A stretch of 64,000 bases of DNA, taken from assembly GCA_951230915.1 (NCBI GenBank), contig OX579635.1, forward strand, positions 28,024,001 through 28,088,000, given 5' to 3'. This document shows, one piece after another, positions 36,101 to 47,897 of this stretch (within the stretch, counting starts at the first letter, position 1; the number at the start of each line of letters is the position of its first letter). Both the position numbers and the translations under genes were made by a program. This stretch comes from Antitrichia curtipendula. Lineage: Eukaryota; Streptophyta; Bryopsida; Hypnales; Leucodontaceae. The notes beneath the pieces are model-generated. The model worked only from the letters and a program-made list of their open reading frames with translations, was not told the DNA's origin and did not search any database.

Positions 36101-38067
36101 GTACCATCAGGTTTGTGCTTTCAAGGGTTTAATTGCAGGCGGTTTTGCAGTTTATTCAATTTTCAGTTCATGCCTACATTCACTTGGATTTAGTCTTGCC
36201 GGGTTTCGTTTTACCGATTTAGTAGTAGCTGTTTGCATGTTAATCGAGACACTGTTTTAGTGTTTGTAGTCGACGGTTACAACCGTTTTGGCAAATGAAG
36301 TTGTTGGTTTGTCCGTAAATCGACATTTTTCAGTTTTTTATTCTTCATTGTTTCTCTGGCCGATTTGAAAAGAATGTACATCTTAAGACCGGGACGTAGA
36401 GGTAGGTATGAAATAAATCCTTTGCCACGTGTGCAGTTTTAAATCTGAATCCCGCATGGGGCGTTGTGGCTGGAGACGCAAGTAAGGAGCTTGGATTTCA
36501 GGCTGCTCGTGTGAAACGAGAGGAAGAAGTGATTTACTCGGATGCGTTTCCCATCCCTGACAATCCCAAAGATCTGTGGGACGAAGAACCTATTTATGAT
36601 GACACTCTGACTCCCGAAATACCAGTCGAGGTTTTGGAGTACACGTCAAGTAAAGCAAGTTCTCCCCGTGCTGTTGTCGATCAAGGTGCAGAGTTCAGTC
36701 CCTTGACGAACGGCAATTCTAAGATTCTTGGCGAGCCGCACATAGCAAGCTCAAATACGTTTGCAGCACAGCAGCCGAGCGGGGATGCAGCCCCTGGACA
36801 CGATCCCAATTTACTTGCGCTTCTTCTTAGCAACCCACACCTGGTGTCTCAGCTCGCTTCACAGCAGAAAGGAGATAGCGGTATGGCAGGTCTCTCTGCA
36901 CTTTTGGGGTTGGAGAACGGTGGTTTCCCGTCAGCCCCGCGAGAAGTTCCGCTTCAGCCAACTAATGTAAGTGCGCTCTTGCGGTCGCCTCGTGCTGGTC
37001 TTCTTGTTTTCTCCTCTATGCTTAACAAGTAGGAAACGACTAACTTTGAATGATGAAGTGAATGCATGCGTGACACTCAAAGTTGATTTGCATTTCTGTT
37101 TGTGCAGTTTCCAGCACCAATGGAGCTGCCCCGAGAGGAGATTGTTAATACAGGTAATTTTCAAGGTGGCCAGCCGCTTTCCACAACCGCTGGTCATCAT
37201 TCATTTTCAGAAACCAATGTAGAGCCGATGAGAATCGTCGAGGATTCCAAGGCAGTAGCTCCAGTGTCCAGTTGGGATGTTGTACATGCCGACTGGGCTC
37301 TGCCGACGCCACCGCCACCACCACCACCACCCTCCGCAGCAGCATTGCCAGCGCAACAAGCAAACAACACCAGCAATCTGTTGCCTCCGCCTCCTCCTGG
37401 TAGTATGCCACCGCAGGAGTTCGTATCACCAGCAGCATATAATGGTAGCTTTCAAAAGTTGCCCAATGCGCCCTACACTTGGGCCCCTTTAAACACTCTT
37501 ATGCATACTACTCCTAAACTACAGTTTGATTCGCCTTCTCTAGGAAGAGGGAGACCACCTCCGCCAGTTGTGAGTCATAATGTGAATGGACCTGCCACCT
37601 CTGGGATGATGCCTGATCATGTTGTCGATGACGCTGCGACTACGGCTACAGTATCGTCGTCATCCTTTGGTCAGGCTGCTGCTCCTGCTCCTGCTCCTCA
37701 ATTTAACCCTGTGGGCTGGCCTCCGCATGGAATCAACGTTCCTGTCAACCATCATAATGTTGCTAATGTGCATACTGTGCAAGGAAATGTGACAAGTAGT
37801 TGGAATTCCGCCGTTGGCTTTAACCCGGATTTCCAACACCAGCAGCGATTACCCGATCCTCCTTCGTGGAGACCGGCTGCCTCTGCTTCACCGTTACCCC
37901 CGCCTCCTCCATTGCCCTCCTTCCTAGCTCATAATTCTAGCAACCGGTATTGGCAACCCGCTCCTCCCTCGCATCTGGCTCCCTTAAGACCCCAGGACTG
38001 TAGGCCACACCATCCGCCGGCTGCTCAATGGCACCTCAACGGATCCAATTACGGTCCCAATCGTTGA
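30190..38067 (+). CDS. LD: LUMINIDEPENDENS-like homeodomain protein
   Basis: Homologue of Arabidopsis LUMINIDEPENDENS, a nuclear autonomous-pathway flowering regulator. Fifteen exons: 30190-30732, 31244-31271, 31494-31621, 31918-32177, 32386-32479, 32707-32800, 32974-33084, 33397-33436, 33617-33672, 33815-34134, 34513-34571, 34806-34939, 35259-36110, 36437-36966, 37108-38067. Phases all agree, giving 1402 residues. Landmarks: LTGVNPLDQEL (~171-181); homeodomain across exons 3-4 with LKDVFAIKD and TQVREFFALQKSRVK; a TFIIS-N-like helical region in exons 5-7 (FLEKGGLKVLCAWL, VLSHLPM, SKWSNLF); SRPLSADEIRKAK in exon 13; DNPKDLWDEEPIYDDTLTPE (~945); DPNLLALLLSNPHLVSQL (~1028). The C-terminus is Pro-rich with PPPPPPPP near 1150. 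An acidic N-terminal extension of about 140 residues precedes the part I know from Arabidopsis, and the protein is longer than the roughly 950-residue Arabidopsis one. The exon 5 donor (CAT|GTACTA) is the least certain junction. Confidence 0.92.
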
Positions 38068-38480
38068 ATTTTCTAGTGGCTACCCTACCTTCGGTATGGT
38101 GTTTCTTAAATCTCCAAATCCTCTTTTTTTCCAATCAAGGGAGTAGACTGAAGAGATTTTGTTTACTTTACTTATCTTGTTCCGACTGCTTAGCATTTTC
38201 GATTAGCACGTAGGATGCTTCATTGATGAGGACTTGAAAGTGCCTTTGTACTTTGAGAAATACAGGATGCCCAACTGGGGCGACATTGTTCTGGCGTGTA
38301 TCCTTTGGCATTGATGATCGGTCCGGTCGCTCCCTGTGGAGTTAGTTTCATGTTTGCTGTATTTTTCCTCTGCCACTGTTCTATTTTTCTCAGATTGTAC
38401 ATGAAGCTCGGTTGCATTGGCTCGTAATGTACATTGGTTGTGGGGATGCTTTCACGTGGAGCTTGGAATAAGTTCACCTT
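38068..38480 (+). other. Probable 3' UTR of the LUMINIDEPENDENS-like gene
   Basis: Sequence after the TGA at 38065-38067 keeps the mixed composition of the gene to about 38480, then becomes strongly AT-rich. AATAAG at 38468-38473 is a possible polyadenylation signal. The minus-strand frame at 38220-38477 is a chance frame. Confidence 0.4.
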
Positions 38481-38674
38481 TCTTAAGTGGTGTGTTTCTG
38501 ATTATTTCTATTCCAATTTAAATGTTAAATATTTCGAATTTTTTCCACATTTCATCTCTTTTTTTCATGTGTTTTTATGTAATCTTTCCTTAAGATTTCA
38601 TGGGTAATATTCAAATGAGTAAAAACAAAGTACAGCTTTTGTTTGAAGTCAAACCTAGTTTCAGTTTTGAAGTA

Positions 38675-38936
38675 AAACCTACACTAAATAGTGAAATTAG
38701 GTTGCCCCACATTAATTTCTTGATGTTCTACATTATATAAATATTTATTGTTTCATTACAATAATTTATTACTTTTGAATTAAGTATAGTTGTAAATGGG
38801 ACTCGCGCACCTCCATCTGTACAAATGGAAATACCGGTAGTAATCATTGTTGACTGTGATGGCTTGTAAAGTAATCTTCTTGAAGTAAGACAACCTAATT
38901 GCTAAGGCAACCTAACTTCACTATTTAGTAAAGTTT
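38675..38936. mobile_element. MITE candidate with ~32-bp inverted arms
   Basis: AAACCTACACTAAATAGTGA at 38675-38694 continues into AATTAGGTTGCC. The inverse, GGCAACCTAACTTCACTATT followed by TAGTAAAGTTT, lies at 38906-38936. The arms match at about 29 of 32 positions. No target duplication is clear, so the outer borders may be a few bases off. No coding capacity. Confidence 0.55.
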
Positions 38937-39666
38937 CATTTACCTTTTCATGCATGTAAGATTAGATTGTTTTGAGAAGATGCTAATACAATCATTGTGA
39001 GTACAATTCCCCTCCAAAAGTACCAAAAAAACTTACAATTAAAAAAACAAACTAATTTCTTATTTTTTAATCAAAGTTCCAGCAGAAAAAATTATCTCCA
39101 TATTTTGGGGCTCTTTAATATATTTGAGATTTTGTCAGCATATCTGCGGTGGTCAAACAAGGGCAAATGGTGATAAAAGTTCCAATTGATTCAATTTATA
39201 TTGATGAATATTAACATCATCTTATTTTAAAAATAAAATAAGTTTCTTCTTTCTGAGATCAAATAAGGTTTTAAGTATATTGACTATAAAAATCAAATTG
39301 TAAATATCAATAAATATAGTCTATTTATACTTATTCTTTATAAGCATTGATATTTGTAAAAAGAATTAATCTTATCTTCTATTTTAGACAAAATTGTATG
39401 TAAAAAAACTATAATGTAGGAAGTTGATATATAATCCAGAAGAAAACACGCTTTTCAATGAATATCAAGTGATTCAATATCTATTCAATAGATTTTTGTG
39501 TAAACAATAAAATGACACTATTATTGTGTAATTTCAATGTTTTCTTGAAGAATTATTGATTACAATTTCAAAACAAAATAAAACAATGTTGTTTCAATGT
39601 ATATCCATCATTTTCACCCCTAAAGCCCTAAACTACAAATTTTGGCAATACAACAGTTTTGGGCAG
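38937..39666. other. AT-rich spacer, nothing recognised
   Basis: About 730 bp of very AT-rich sequence without coding character or a recognised second copy. Confidence 0.4.
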
Positions 39667-40583
39667 TTCACTACTAATGGAGTTTTTATTTACATGGGGG
39701 GGACAAAATGGATTTCGAGCAAGCTCCTATGGTCTTAATATTTGTCATGATTTTCTTAAATTTTTTATGAGTATAGAAAAACACATTATCTTTTCGAAAA
39801 TATAGTGTTTATTTCAATTGGAGCCCGGGAGCAAAAATCATGGCACAAAAAAAACTGTTTTTAGTTTGGCGAGTAGAAAAAAAAAACTTAAAAAAAACTT
39901 AAAATATTTGTTTTGTATAGATTATATTTTTATGTACATGGATTTCATTTATTCCATTTGGATTTGTTATGTGAAAGTTATGGACAATCCTGTTTTTTGG
40001 GCAATCAAAGCATCTTCTTGAAAAAATAGCTTGTAGGATTCATTTTTGAACTCATTCTTTTTTAAATTTCAAAAAAAAAAAATTTACAAGGTTAAGACCT
40101 CTTGCTAGAACAATCCCATCATTGAGATTGGTGTATTTCAATTCCATCTTAGAGGTATCAAAAATTTAGATTTTCCTTCAATCTTCAACCTACTTCTACT
40201 TAACAATATTTTAATGAATGAAAACTAAATGTTGTTCTGTTTTGTTTTTTAATTTCCTAGACTCTCAATTCAATTTCTTACTAGAAATTCAAAATCAATA
40301 GAGAAAAAATTATAAGTTATGAAGGTTCAAAGCCAAAAATGTAGTTGAACAAAGGTGCAAAGAAACTTATTTTCTTAATTTTAAACGCAAATATCTTGCA
40401 ATCTACACGATCAAAGTTTCTGAAATTTCTTCCACACAATCTTATATTAGTTATGTATAAGATCCTACAATTAGGTATGCAAAAAATAAATAAACATTTT
40501 TTTTTTCTTTTGCTCTTTGCTATAAAAATGGCAGTTTTGAGTGTTTTTTGATGGAAAAGAGGCCTTGGGACTACATGGGTTAA
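39667..40583. mobile_element. TTAA-family element C4
   Basis: The right end, inverted, is TTAACCCATGTAGTCCCAAG and leads to CAAAAAACACTCAAAACTGC, which is also found just inside the left end of the element at 57937. The left part (GGGGGGACAAAATGGATTTC at 39696-39715) matches the inverted right part of 57937-58378. Its interior (ATGGACAATCCTG..TTTTTTGGGCAATC) recurs at 54980-55020, and 40080-40230 recurs inverted at 51125-51270. The left TTAA has decayed, so the left border is approximate. Confidence 0.6.
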
Positions 40584-41324
40584 GGTTTGAACAAACTTAG
40601 AATATGAGTACTATTCACCACCACCACGCTAACAATGACCCTCCCTATTGCTTTGCAATGTGTGTTGCTTGTCCAATATGGAGTATATATTGAATTGTGT
40701 ACAAATTTGAAGACAATATTTTTTTGCAGTAAATGTATTTAGAGTGTACCACCCAAATCTATGTTTGCACTAGAAGAAAATTTTGAAACTGAAGATAACC
40801 ATTCTTGTGTTAAACAGCAAAGCTTAACCCTAAGCTTAGAAGGTCCCTTGGGGACTCTATTCATATACATCATATAAAGTACTATAAAATCATAATTGTG
40901 GAATAAAAATATAATTTTGTATGCGTTACCGTAATATGAAATGATGCTTAAATTAAATATGATTGTATCATAATTATACAAAACAATATAATACAAGCAA
41001 AAATATGTAGCTAAAATTGGAATTTTGAGACGTTAAAGGATAAAAGGTGAATAATGTATTTCCATAGCATGAGTTTGGCACTTTGGTGCCAAATATTTAA
41101 TTACAATCAGCAAATGAGCTTTGGCACTTCAAAATATAATTTTAAAAAATTGGCATTTTTTTAAATCAAAATATTCAACATCTAACCTATAATGTCTTCA
41201 TTCCACATAAGTGGATATTTTGGAATCCATCTAATTAAGCATATTATTGTTCACTTAACCTTCATTTTCTACCCTAGTATGGCTATTTGCTTTATGTATG
41301 AGTCTATCACATATTGGTAGCTTC
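40584..41324. other. AT-rich spacer, nothing recognised
   Basis: About 740 bp with no gene; short repeats of TTTGGCACTTTGGTGCCAAA (41077-41096) form a small local palindrome. No wider element was delimited. Confidence 0.4.
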
Positions 41325-41955
41325 AAAAGTCACTTAATGTGTGTAGAAAGATGAGAAGACAAACTATTTATACAAGTGGGCTAGTACAAAGTAACATAAC
41401 CCATGTGGGATATGTAAATTAGGATTAGTAAGAGCTCAACCACTCATAGTCAAAAGCAAGAATTGTGTTCAAAGTAGAATTTCATACCTCATTTAGGCAT
41501 AGTAGAATATTTTATTTTTCCAAAAGCTTTCAACTAAGTTAATGTAAATAATCAAGCTAACTTTTCATTCTAAAAATGCATTTGAGGATTTAGAGCCTCC
41601 AATCAAAAGTTATGGACAAAGTTCAAAGATGGTCTGAAAGAGACATTTTCCTTAGCATTTTTAAACGTCTTCTTTGAATTTTGTCCATAATTTTTTGAGG
41701 GAATTGAAAATCACAAAAAATAAATTTGGAGATGAAAGTTAGCTTGATTTCTTAACTTTTTATGGTTCAAAGTTTTTGCAAAAAGTTAATCCACCATGCC
41801 AAAATGAGGTTTGAAATTATATTTTGAATTTAATTTCCATGTTTTGACAATGACCAATCAAGCTATCATCTTTACATTATTTGAGGATTTATAATAGATA
41901 ATGGATTTCATTATAAAAACCTCTCTACTCTTCATTCTCACTACATACCAATGAA
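41325..41955. mobile_element. Long-hairpin (fold-back) element G1
   Basis: Arms of about 180-190 bp at roughly 41455-41640 and 41655-41830 are inverted copies of each other with only a short loop between. Example: CAAAAGTTATGGACAAAGTT pairs with the inverse of AATTTTGTCCATAATTTTTT. The same hairpin occurs at 49295-49925. The left flank 41325-41455 (AACCCATGTGGGATAT) matches the inverted right flank of that copy, so the element extends beyond the strong arms. RNA read across it would form a long imperfect duplex. Confidence 0.75.
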
Positions 41956-44700
41956 TTGATTCCTTCATTTTGCCATAAAAATTTATTGATAGTAGATGGT
42001 CAATTGACAAACTTATATTTGACTCAATGGATTGTTAATGGATTTATAAATTTTTGACAAATCATCTTTACATTTATTTATAGATTAGATTGTCAAAACT
42101 TAACATGCTACCCATGTATGGTAGTGGACTTGTGTCCTAATGCCATTTGTAGTGCTTGGAAGAGCAACAATGCTAGCTAGTGAACAAAAAGATTTGGGTC
42201 TACGTGCCTTGAACCTAATTGTAGGTATGTACCTACAATCGTTTGAAGGTGTATATAATATAGGGACATTATTCCACAGAAATAGTCTATAACATATCTA
42301 GGTACATATAACATAGACACTTATAACCATACAAGATGTTTATAATATAGACTCATGGACTCATAGATTATATATTGAAGTACTAGCAGTCCCCCACCTT
42401 CCATTCTTTGACACCTAAAAAATGATTTCATGTGTATACTTCCATGACTCAAAATCACCACAATTTTTCAAAGGCAACCAACAATCGGTGAAGAGTCTTT
42501 TAAAGCAACCACTACAAGCTCAAACATTTAATGCTTTAGGAGTTTGCATTTGAAGTGATTCTAGTATTATGTATAGGCTACTTTATGTTTTCAACTTTGA
42601 AAATTTGTAAAATAATATCATATAGACAAAAAATTACAAAACCACTTTGATTGCATTTCTCTTGAGTTCATTAACAATTTAATTTAGTTTTTGTGGTCAT
42701 TTGACCTTTAAGGTACATTAGTGGGACTAAAAAAATTGTTGCTTTTAGGTGAAGATACTTTATCCTATTAGTAATTTGTCTATATTATTGCTACAAGGCT
42801 TTCAAGGGAGGGTGAATTTTTTAACTTTTTTTCATGCCTAGCATTGGGTTGTAAAACTTGCTCCCTATTTTGAATCACAAAGCATGAATTAAGTTATATA
42901 TATAACTTAATTCATGCTTTGTGATTCAAAATATAGATTCAAAATTCTTTAATTTTTTAATCTGTAATAAATAATTTATTTTTTTATTTTGCCCAAGACT
43001 AAAATTTGGACCGGAATGGAGCTTCAAAATTTTGAACTCCCCCAAAAGACTTGCACATTATACTAATTATGTATAAAATTTAGTGTACCTTTACATATGT
43101 CAAACATGTTGTAGTTGTACTAACATTAACATCCACTTAGTCCATCCCTAAACTAGAATATGGAGTTCATCAAAATTATATACTACAGCAACCATTTCTC
43201 ACCAAAATCAATTGACTCAAAAATCATTAAATATCAAACACAAATTCATAACATCCTAATATAGAATGGAATGCACAACCTTTGATTGTCCACACTACAG
43301 GTGCACACAATACAACTCACATCAAAACTTTCAAAGCACTACAAACAACATTTAAAGTCTCCAAAAGTGCACTAAAAAATACATTAAACATTATCAATAA
43401 CATCAAATCAAATATTCCACTTACATTCTCTTATATATTTGTAGATTAGAATACAACAAACCTTAATCAATTCTATTAGACCCACCCTAACATTTTATCA
43501 AACACAATATTTCCCACATGCCCATATTAAAGAAACAAAAATTCATGAAAGACAACCAATTTTCTGAAAAATGTACAACCTTTCTTCTACAAACTTATCA
43601 ACACTAAAAAATCTTCATCTCTGGTTCTTTTTTAATCATAGAGTCTATCTTCTGGTATAGGTATTTAATAATGTAGTCATATATGCTACTTCTTTTAAAC
43701 ATTAATGTGGGACACAATATAATTAGATTCTTAATTTACGTGAATTCAATCAAAGGGTTTAATATTTTCTTTTTGAAATTTAGTACTATAGTATCTATGG
43801 TGTTATTAACACTATCATGTAACTTATTCTAATTTTCATTTAGTACAAGGTGAATTATCTCATTACTATCTTAGTTTTTTGGTGGAAATTTTAATTAACA
43901 ATTAGTTTTTATGTTGACATTTAGTATTAATAACATTATCGATATTCTTGCCATTTAATGGTAGATTTGAGGGTTGGTTGATGGTAGGGTGGGTTTGAAA
44001 TTTAAGTTTTGCTTGCTTTCAAAGACCCCTCCATGACACAAAATATTTTTCCTCATCTTCCAAGTTTTATTAAAAATGTGCCTTTAGGCTAGATCTTCAA
44101 CATCTGTGGGAAATGGGAATAATGCTTTGCGACATAGAGGGCTCCTTGAAAGTTGAAAAAAACCCTGATTTTTCCTCGTTGTTAGAGTTTGTATTTAGTA
44201 TTGCAAACACTAAATTTAATTATTATGGATTTGTAGAATTCAATGTTTAGGGAGAACCACCAATTAGTTCATTGTTAGCCGATACACTTGGTAATATAAA
44301 CAATTGGAGTGTGAAAATAGAAAATTCAAATTTGAAGAAAAAATTGGTAGGACTAGCACCCACCAATGTGCAAAAATAAAAAGTAGATATATAGTTGCCA
44401 CTTTCATGAAATTGCCAAATTTTAGCCGCTTGCCATGTTGAACCCAAGGCTAATACCCACATTGCTGAGTTGGATATGTTCTTGAACAAGGTAGGTATCA
44501 CTTTCACTTTCTGGTTGACCATTGAGGGGCTTTGAATGCTTGAACTCGGTATGGGTGGATACTGCTTAAGGATTGGTTGTGGCAACCAACCCTTGCTCCT
44601 TTGTTTGTGTCTACCCAATGTAATTAAATTTGAAGTTTAGTTTCAAAACTGACAAGTCTTTGAAAGAGTAGGATTTTAGCCTTTGCAAATTTGAAGCTGA
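41956..44700. other. Gene-free AT-rich region
   Basis: About 2.7 kb. The only structures I can point to are the perfect palindrome at 42866-42933 and scattered short repeats. A minus-strand frame at 44247-44618 has no recognisable domain. Confidence 0.5.
42866..42933. repeat. Perfect 68-bp palindrome
   Basis: Two 34-base arms are exact inverse copies with no spacer, centred between 42899 and 42900. The left arm begins TATTTTGAATCACAAAGC and the centre is GTTATATATATAAC. Symmetry stops sharply on both sides. Such a sequence can extrude as a cruciform and would give a perfect hairpin if transcribed. Confidence 0.95.
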
Positions 44701-45312
44701 AGGAAAGTGGACGATGAGAGTTTGGTACCAGAAAAAAATGAACCCGGAAGATTTTGCTAAGGAGAGGATGCAACCGGTGCCCTTGGAAAAAACCAACCGG
44801 GCTCCTTCTACAATGAGGAGGCAAATTTACCGGGGCAGACTCCGAACGCTGGTGTCCCAGCCCCAACTCGAAGAGGCATATGCACGGTATCAGCCCCACT
44901 GGGCAGCGAACGACGAATGACCACCGAACCTCGGAAGTGGATGACTTCTCCTTCCTCATTCGTCGCTTCCCCCACCCCCGCCTTCCCGTCGTCAGTCGTC
45001 GTCGTCGATTTCTCGCTTCGGTTGCGTCCTCGACGCCCCCTCCCCTCGACCGACGTTTGCGCAGGAAACCCTTCAGGCTATGGAAGCTGCCCCCTGCGGA
45101 CGAACGGAACCTCCCGCCTTCTTGACGACCGACGGCAACGAAGCGAGCCACCCCGCCCCACCCCACCCGACGACAACCAAGCGAGAACCCAACGCCCCCG
45201 CCCTCCCTTCGCTCGCTCGCTCGCTCCCACCGACGACGGAGCCCACGAAGCAGCAGACGAGGACGTGAGCCTGGGGGTGCCCGGGGAATCCTCGTCGTCG
45301 TGGGGGGTCGCG
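44701..45312 (+). other. 5' leader of the trihelix gene
   Basis: GC and pyrimidine content rise from about 44.85 kb. The trihelix reading frame stays open upstream to an ATG at 44917, so a protein 132 residues longer is possible. The sequence is Pro/Ser/Arg-rich in translation and looks more like leader than conserved coding sequence. Confidence 0.45.
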
Positions 45313-47897
45313 ATGGAGGAAGAAGACGACCAGCAGAGTACGGGCGCCGTGGCTGTGAACTCGTCCCAGCAGCAACCCCAATTGCAGCAGCAGCAACAAC
45401 AACAGTCGCAATCGCAATTGCATCCCCAAGTGCAAGTGCACCCTCAGCAGCAGACTCGTCGCAACCCTAATCTCGTGGTGCACGGCGACCTGGAGGGCGA
45501 CATCGAGGCGCTCGCGGGGCATCATCATCATCACCAAGTGGTGGGAGTGGGAGTGAACGACGTACATGACGGGAACAGTCACGAGCATCACTTGCATCAC
45601 CACCATCATCACCATCATCTTGGCGCAGGAGGGTTGCCGCCTCCGCTGCACCTCCAGGTAACACCTTCGGTTTGTTCCTTCATCATGGTATATAAAAATA
45701 TGTACTCTTGGAATTGGTTATACTCTTGGATCGGTGGACATGGAGTTTTTGTTCTCCTTGTGTCATGTTTTTATATTGGTGACTGAAGAGCTTACAGGTG
45801 GAAATATTTGAATTAGAAGGCTGTTGAATTTTCGAACGGCTGCAGTTGCTACTCCTGTTCATAGGAGTTGAGCACATTCTTGATTTATTGCTATTAGGAC
45901 ACGGAGCCGGACTTGGACGACGTGGAAGGGATTGGAGGGGGAGACGCCAAGACTGAGAGCGCGTTGTTGAAAGCCGCCGCGGGGGGACGGGAGCCGGCAA
46001 CGGAATGGAGCGAGGCTGCGACGGCCGTGCTCATTTCGGCGTTCAGGTCTGTCTGCGGGAATTAGGGTTTCAGTTTCTGGCGATTGGAGAGTTTTTGTTG
46101 GGGTTGATTTTGTGTGTTTAGGATTGGAGGGGTGGTGGCTGTTGGGAATGGCGGGTTGTATGATTTGTGGTTGGGTGCATTGGGTGTGGTTTTTTTGTAG
46201 GCATTGTCGGCTTGGCTGGGTTTGATACTCCATCCGTCCCGAAATAAGTGTCCGCATTGGAACCTCGTGTTTTTTCATACCAAATTGCATAGTTGCGTAA
46301 TTCAGAAAGAGTCCAAATTTTATATCACCACAATCTATGGAAAGCATTGTATGTGTTCATTGCAACCTAGAGAAAAATTGGTTCCAAGAAACCCTCCATA
46401 CAACCTACTGAGAAAAACAAGACACGAGTTTCCAATGCGGAAACATATTTCGGGACGGAGGGAGCATGTTGCAGTGAAGTGTGTTGACTGATGTTATTGT
46501 TTCTCATGACTGTAGGGAAAAGTTTCATGCGTTGGATCGGAACAACTTTCGTAGCAAGGATTGGGGTGAAGTGGCGAAGCAAGTGAATACGCATTGTGCG
46601 AATGAGAAGACTCATAAAACGCAGGAGCAATGTCGGATGAAGGTGGACAGTTTAAAGAAACGGTATCGTCAGGTACAATGAGGAGGAGGCTTTTGTGGTT
46701 TCTCATGGTGCATTTTGGATATTGGTTATGGAGGCTTTTTATGTGAGAGCTGCTCGCTTTGTCTGTTTTCCTTGGTGCGCAATGACTAGTTTTATTAGCA
46801 AGTGGTGATTTCGGATTTGTTCTTAGTATGCGTTTTGATGTTGGGTGTGTGCATTTGGTTGTTGCAGGAGAAGGACAAATTGGCGGGTAATGTACCGTGC
46901 AAGTGGCCATGGTTTGATGCTCTGGATGAGCTGATTGGTGGCAGTCCGAAACAGTCTCGCATTGGCTCGGCTCGAAAACAAGCCCGCTTTTCTTCTTCTC
47001 CTTCTCCGCGGCCCCCGGGGGGGCTACCCACGCCCTATTTCGGAGGTAATTTTGTTTCCTTAATGTTTGCCGCTTCGTGCCTGTGGATATTTTAATTTTC
47101 GTTTCTTGTTCTGTATTTGGTGCTGTCTTTGGGTTCGTAAAATACTTGCTGTGGGAACGAGGAGACTGAAAAAGGTGGTTAGGTTTGTTGGCTGTGGAAG
47201 CAGGCCTCTCTCCTAGTGTGTACCTGAAGAAAAAATTATCGAGGGTGGTGAGTCTATCAGATTCCGTCATACAGATGCAAATGGCGGGGACTCTGGAAGA
47301 CAACATTGAGGCGTTGCTGCAGAATTTCTTGGAAGAAGAGACGGTTCGAGATTTTGCTAAGAAATTAGCCTCTAGCAAGTACACTGTAGCGACATTGCTG
47401 GAGATGTCAGAGCGAGAGCTTGATGAGATAATGGCTGAAGAGTTCCCGGAGGCTGCAAGAGGGGAGAGAAGAGGGTTCAAGGCTGCAATATGGTCTAAAA
47501 AGCGGAAACTCACCCTAGGTATGTCTATCTGGAGTTTCATTTATTTCCAAACAGATGCTGCATGATCCTTAACCCCTTTTAGTGCCCCAGTGAACCCTTA
47601 CATTTGATTGCAGTAACTGTCAAAACATCTTTCGAAGATATACGGATGTGATGTCTTCTCCTTATTGGTTCATCTTCCTTGAAGTTCCCGAATGATGTAT
47701 CCAACTCCTAAACCTACTTTTAGCCATTTCGGCAATGCGGGGTTAGTATTGCTGGAATGTTTTTTTGACAATTCCCTCTTGTGGTTGCAGAGGACTGTGG
47801 GGATGATATTGACATGGTGAACGCCAGTGGTTCAATCATGGAAACCTCAGATAATTTTGCGAAAAAGGAGAAGAAGTCTGGTTCATTTGTGCGGTGA
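45313..47897 (+). CDS. Trihelix factor with a LEAFY SAM-like C-terminal domain
   Basis: Exons 45313-45657, 45898-46046, 46516-46672, 46868-47045, 47204-47518, 47791-47897; all GT-AG with agreeing phases, giving 416 residues. Residues 1-115 are low complexity with poly-Gln (LQQQQQQQ) and two His runs (five and eight). Residues about 152-242 form a trihelix DNA-binding domain of the SIP1/ASIL type: WSEAATAVLISAF, DWGEVAKQV, QCRMKVDSLKKRYR, then KWPWFDALDELIGG. Residues about 305-380 (NFLEEETVRDFAKKL, YTVATLLEMSERELDEIM, GERRGFKAAI, KKRKL) match the N-terminal SAM oligomerisation domain of LEAFY (GFTVxTLLxM, ELDxMM, GERYGIKAA, ERRRL). ASIL proteins normally end in a coiled coil instead. The likely role is a DNA-binding regulator that can self-associate; that is inference. 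The start at 45313 is chosen for its context; 44917 is the alternative. Confidence 0.85.
46228..46464. mobile_element. Stowaway (Tc1/mariner) MITE in a trihelix intron
   Basis: The left end CTCCATCCGTCCCGAAATAA and the right end, inverted, CTCCCTCCGTCCCGAAATAT are classic Stowaway termini. TA precedes the left end (46226-46227); the right flank is CA, a probable C/T change of the TA duplication. The 237-bp element lies inside the third-exon-proximal intron (46047-46515), away from the splice sites. Confidence 0.9.

Noticed and set aside
44624..45651. Minus-strand frames opposite trihelix exon 1
   Set aside because: They mirror CAG/CAT repeats and GC-rich leader; translation is low complexity and the plus strand has consistent exons.
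46494..47540. 348-residue minus-strand frame over the trihelix exons
   Set aside because: It crosses exons and introns of the plus-strand gene without interruption and has no domain; a chance frame.
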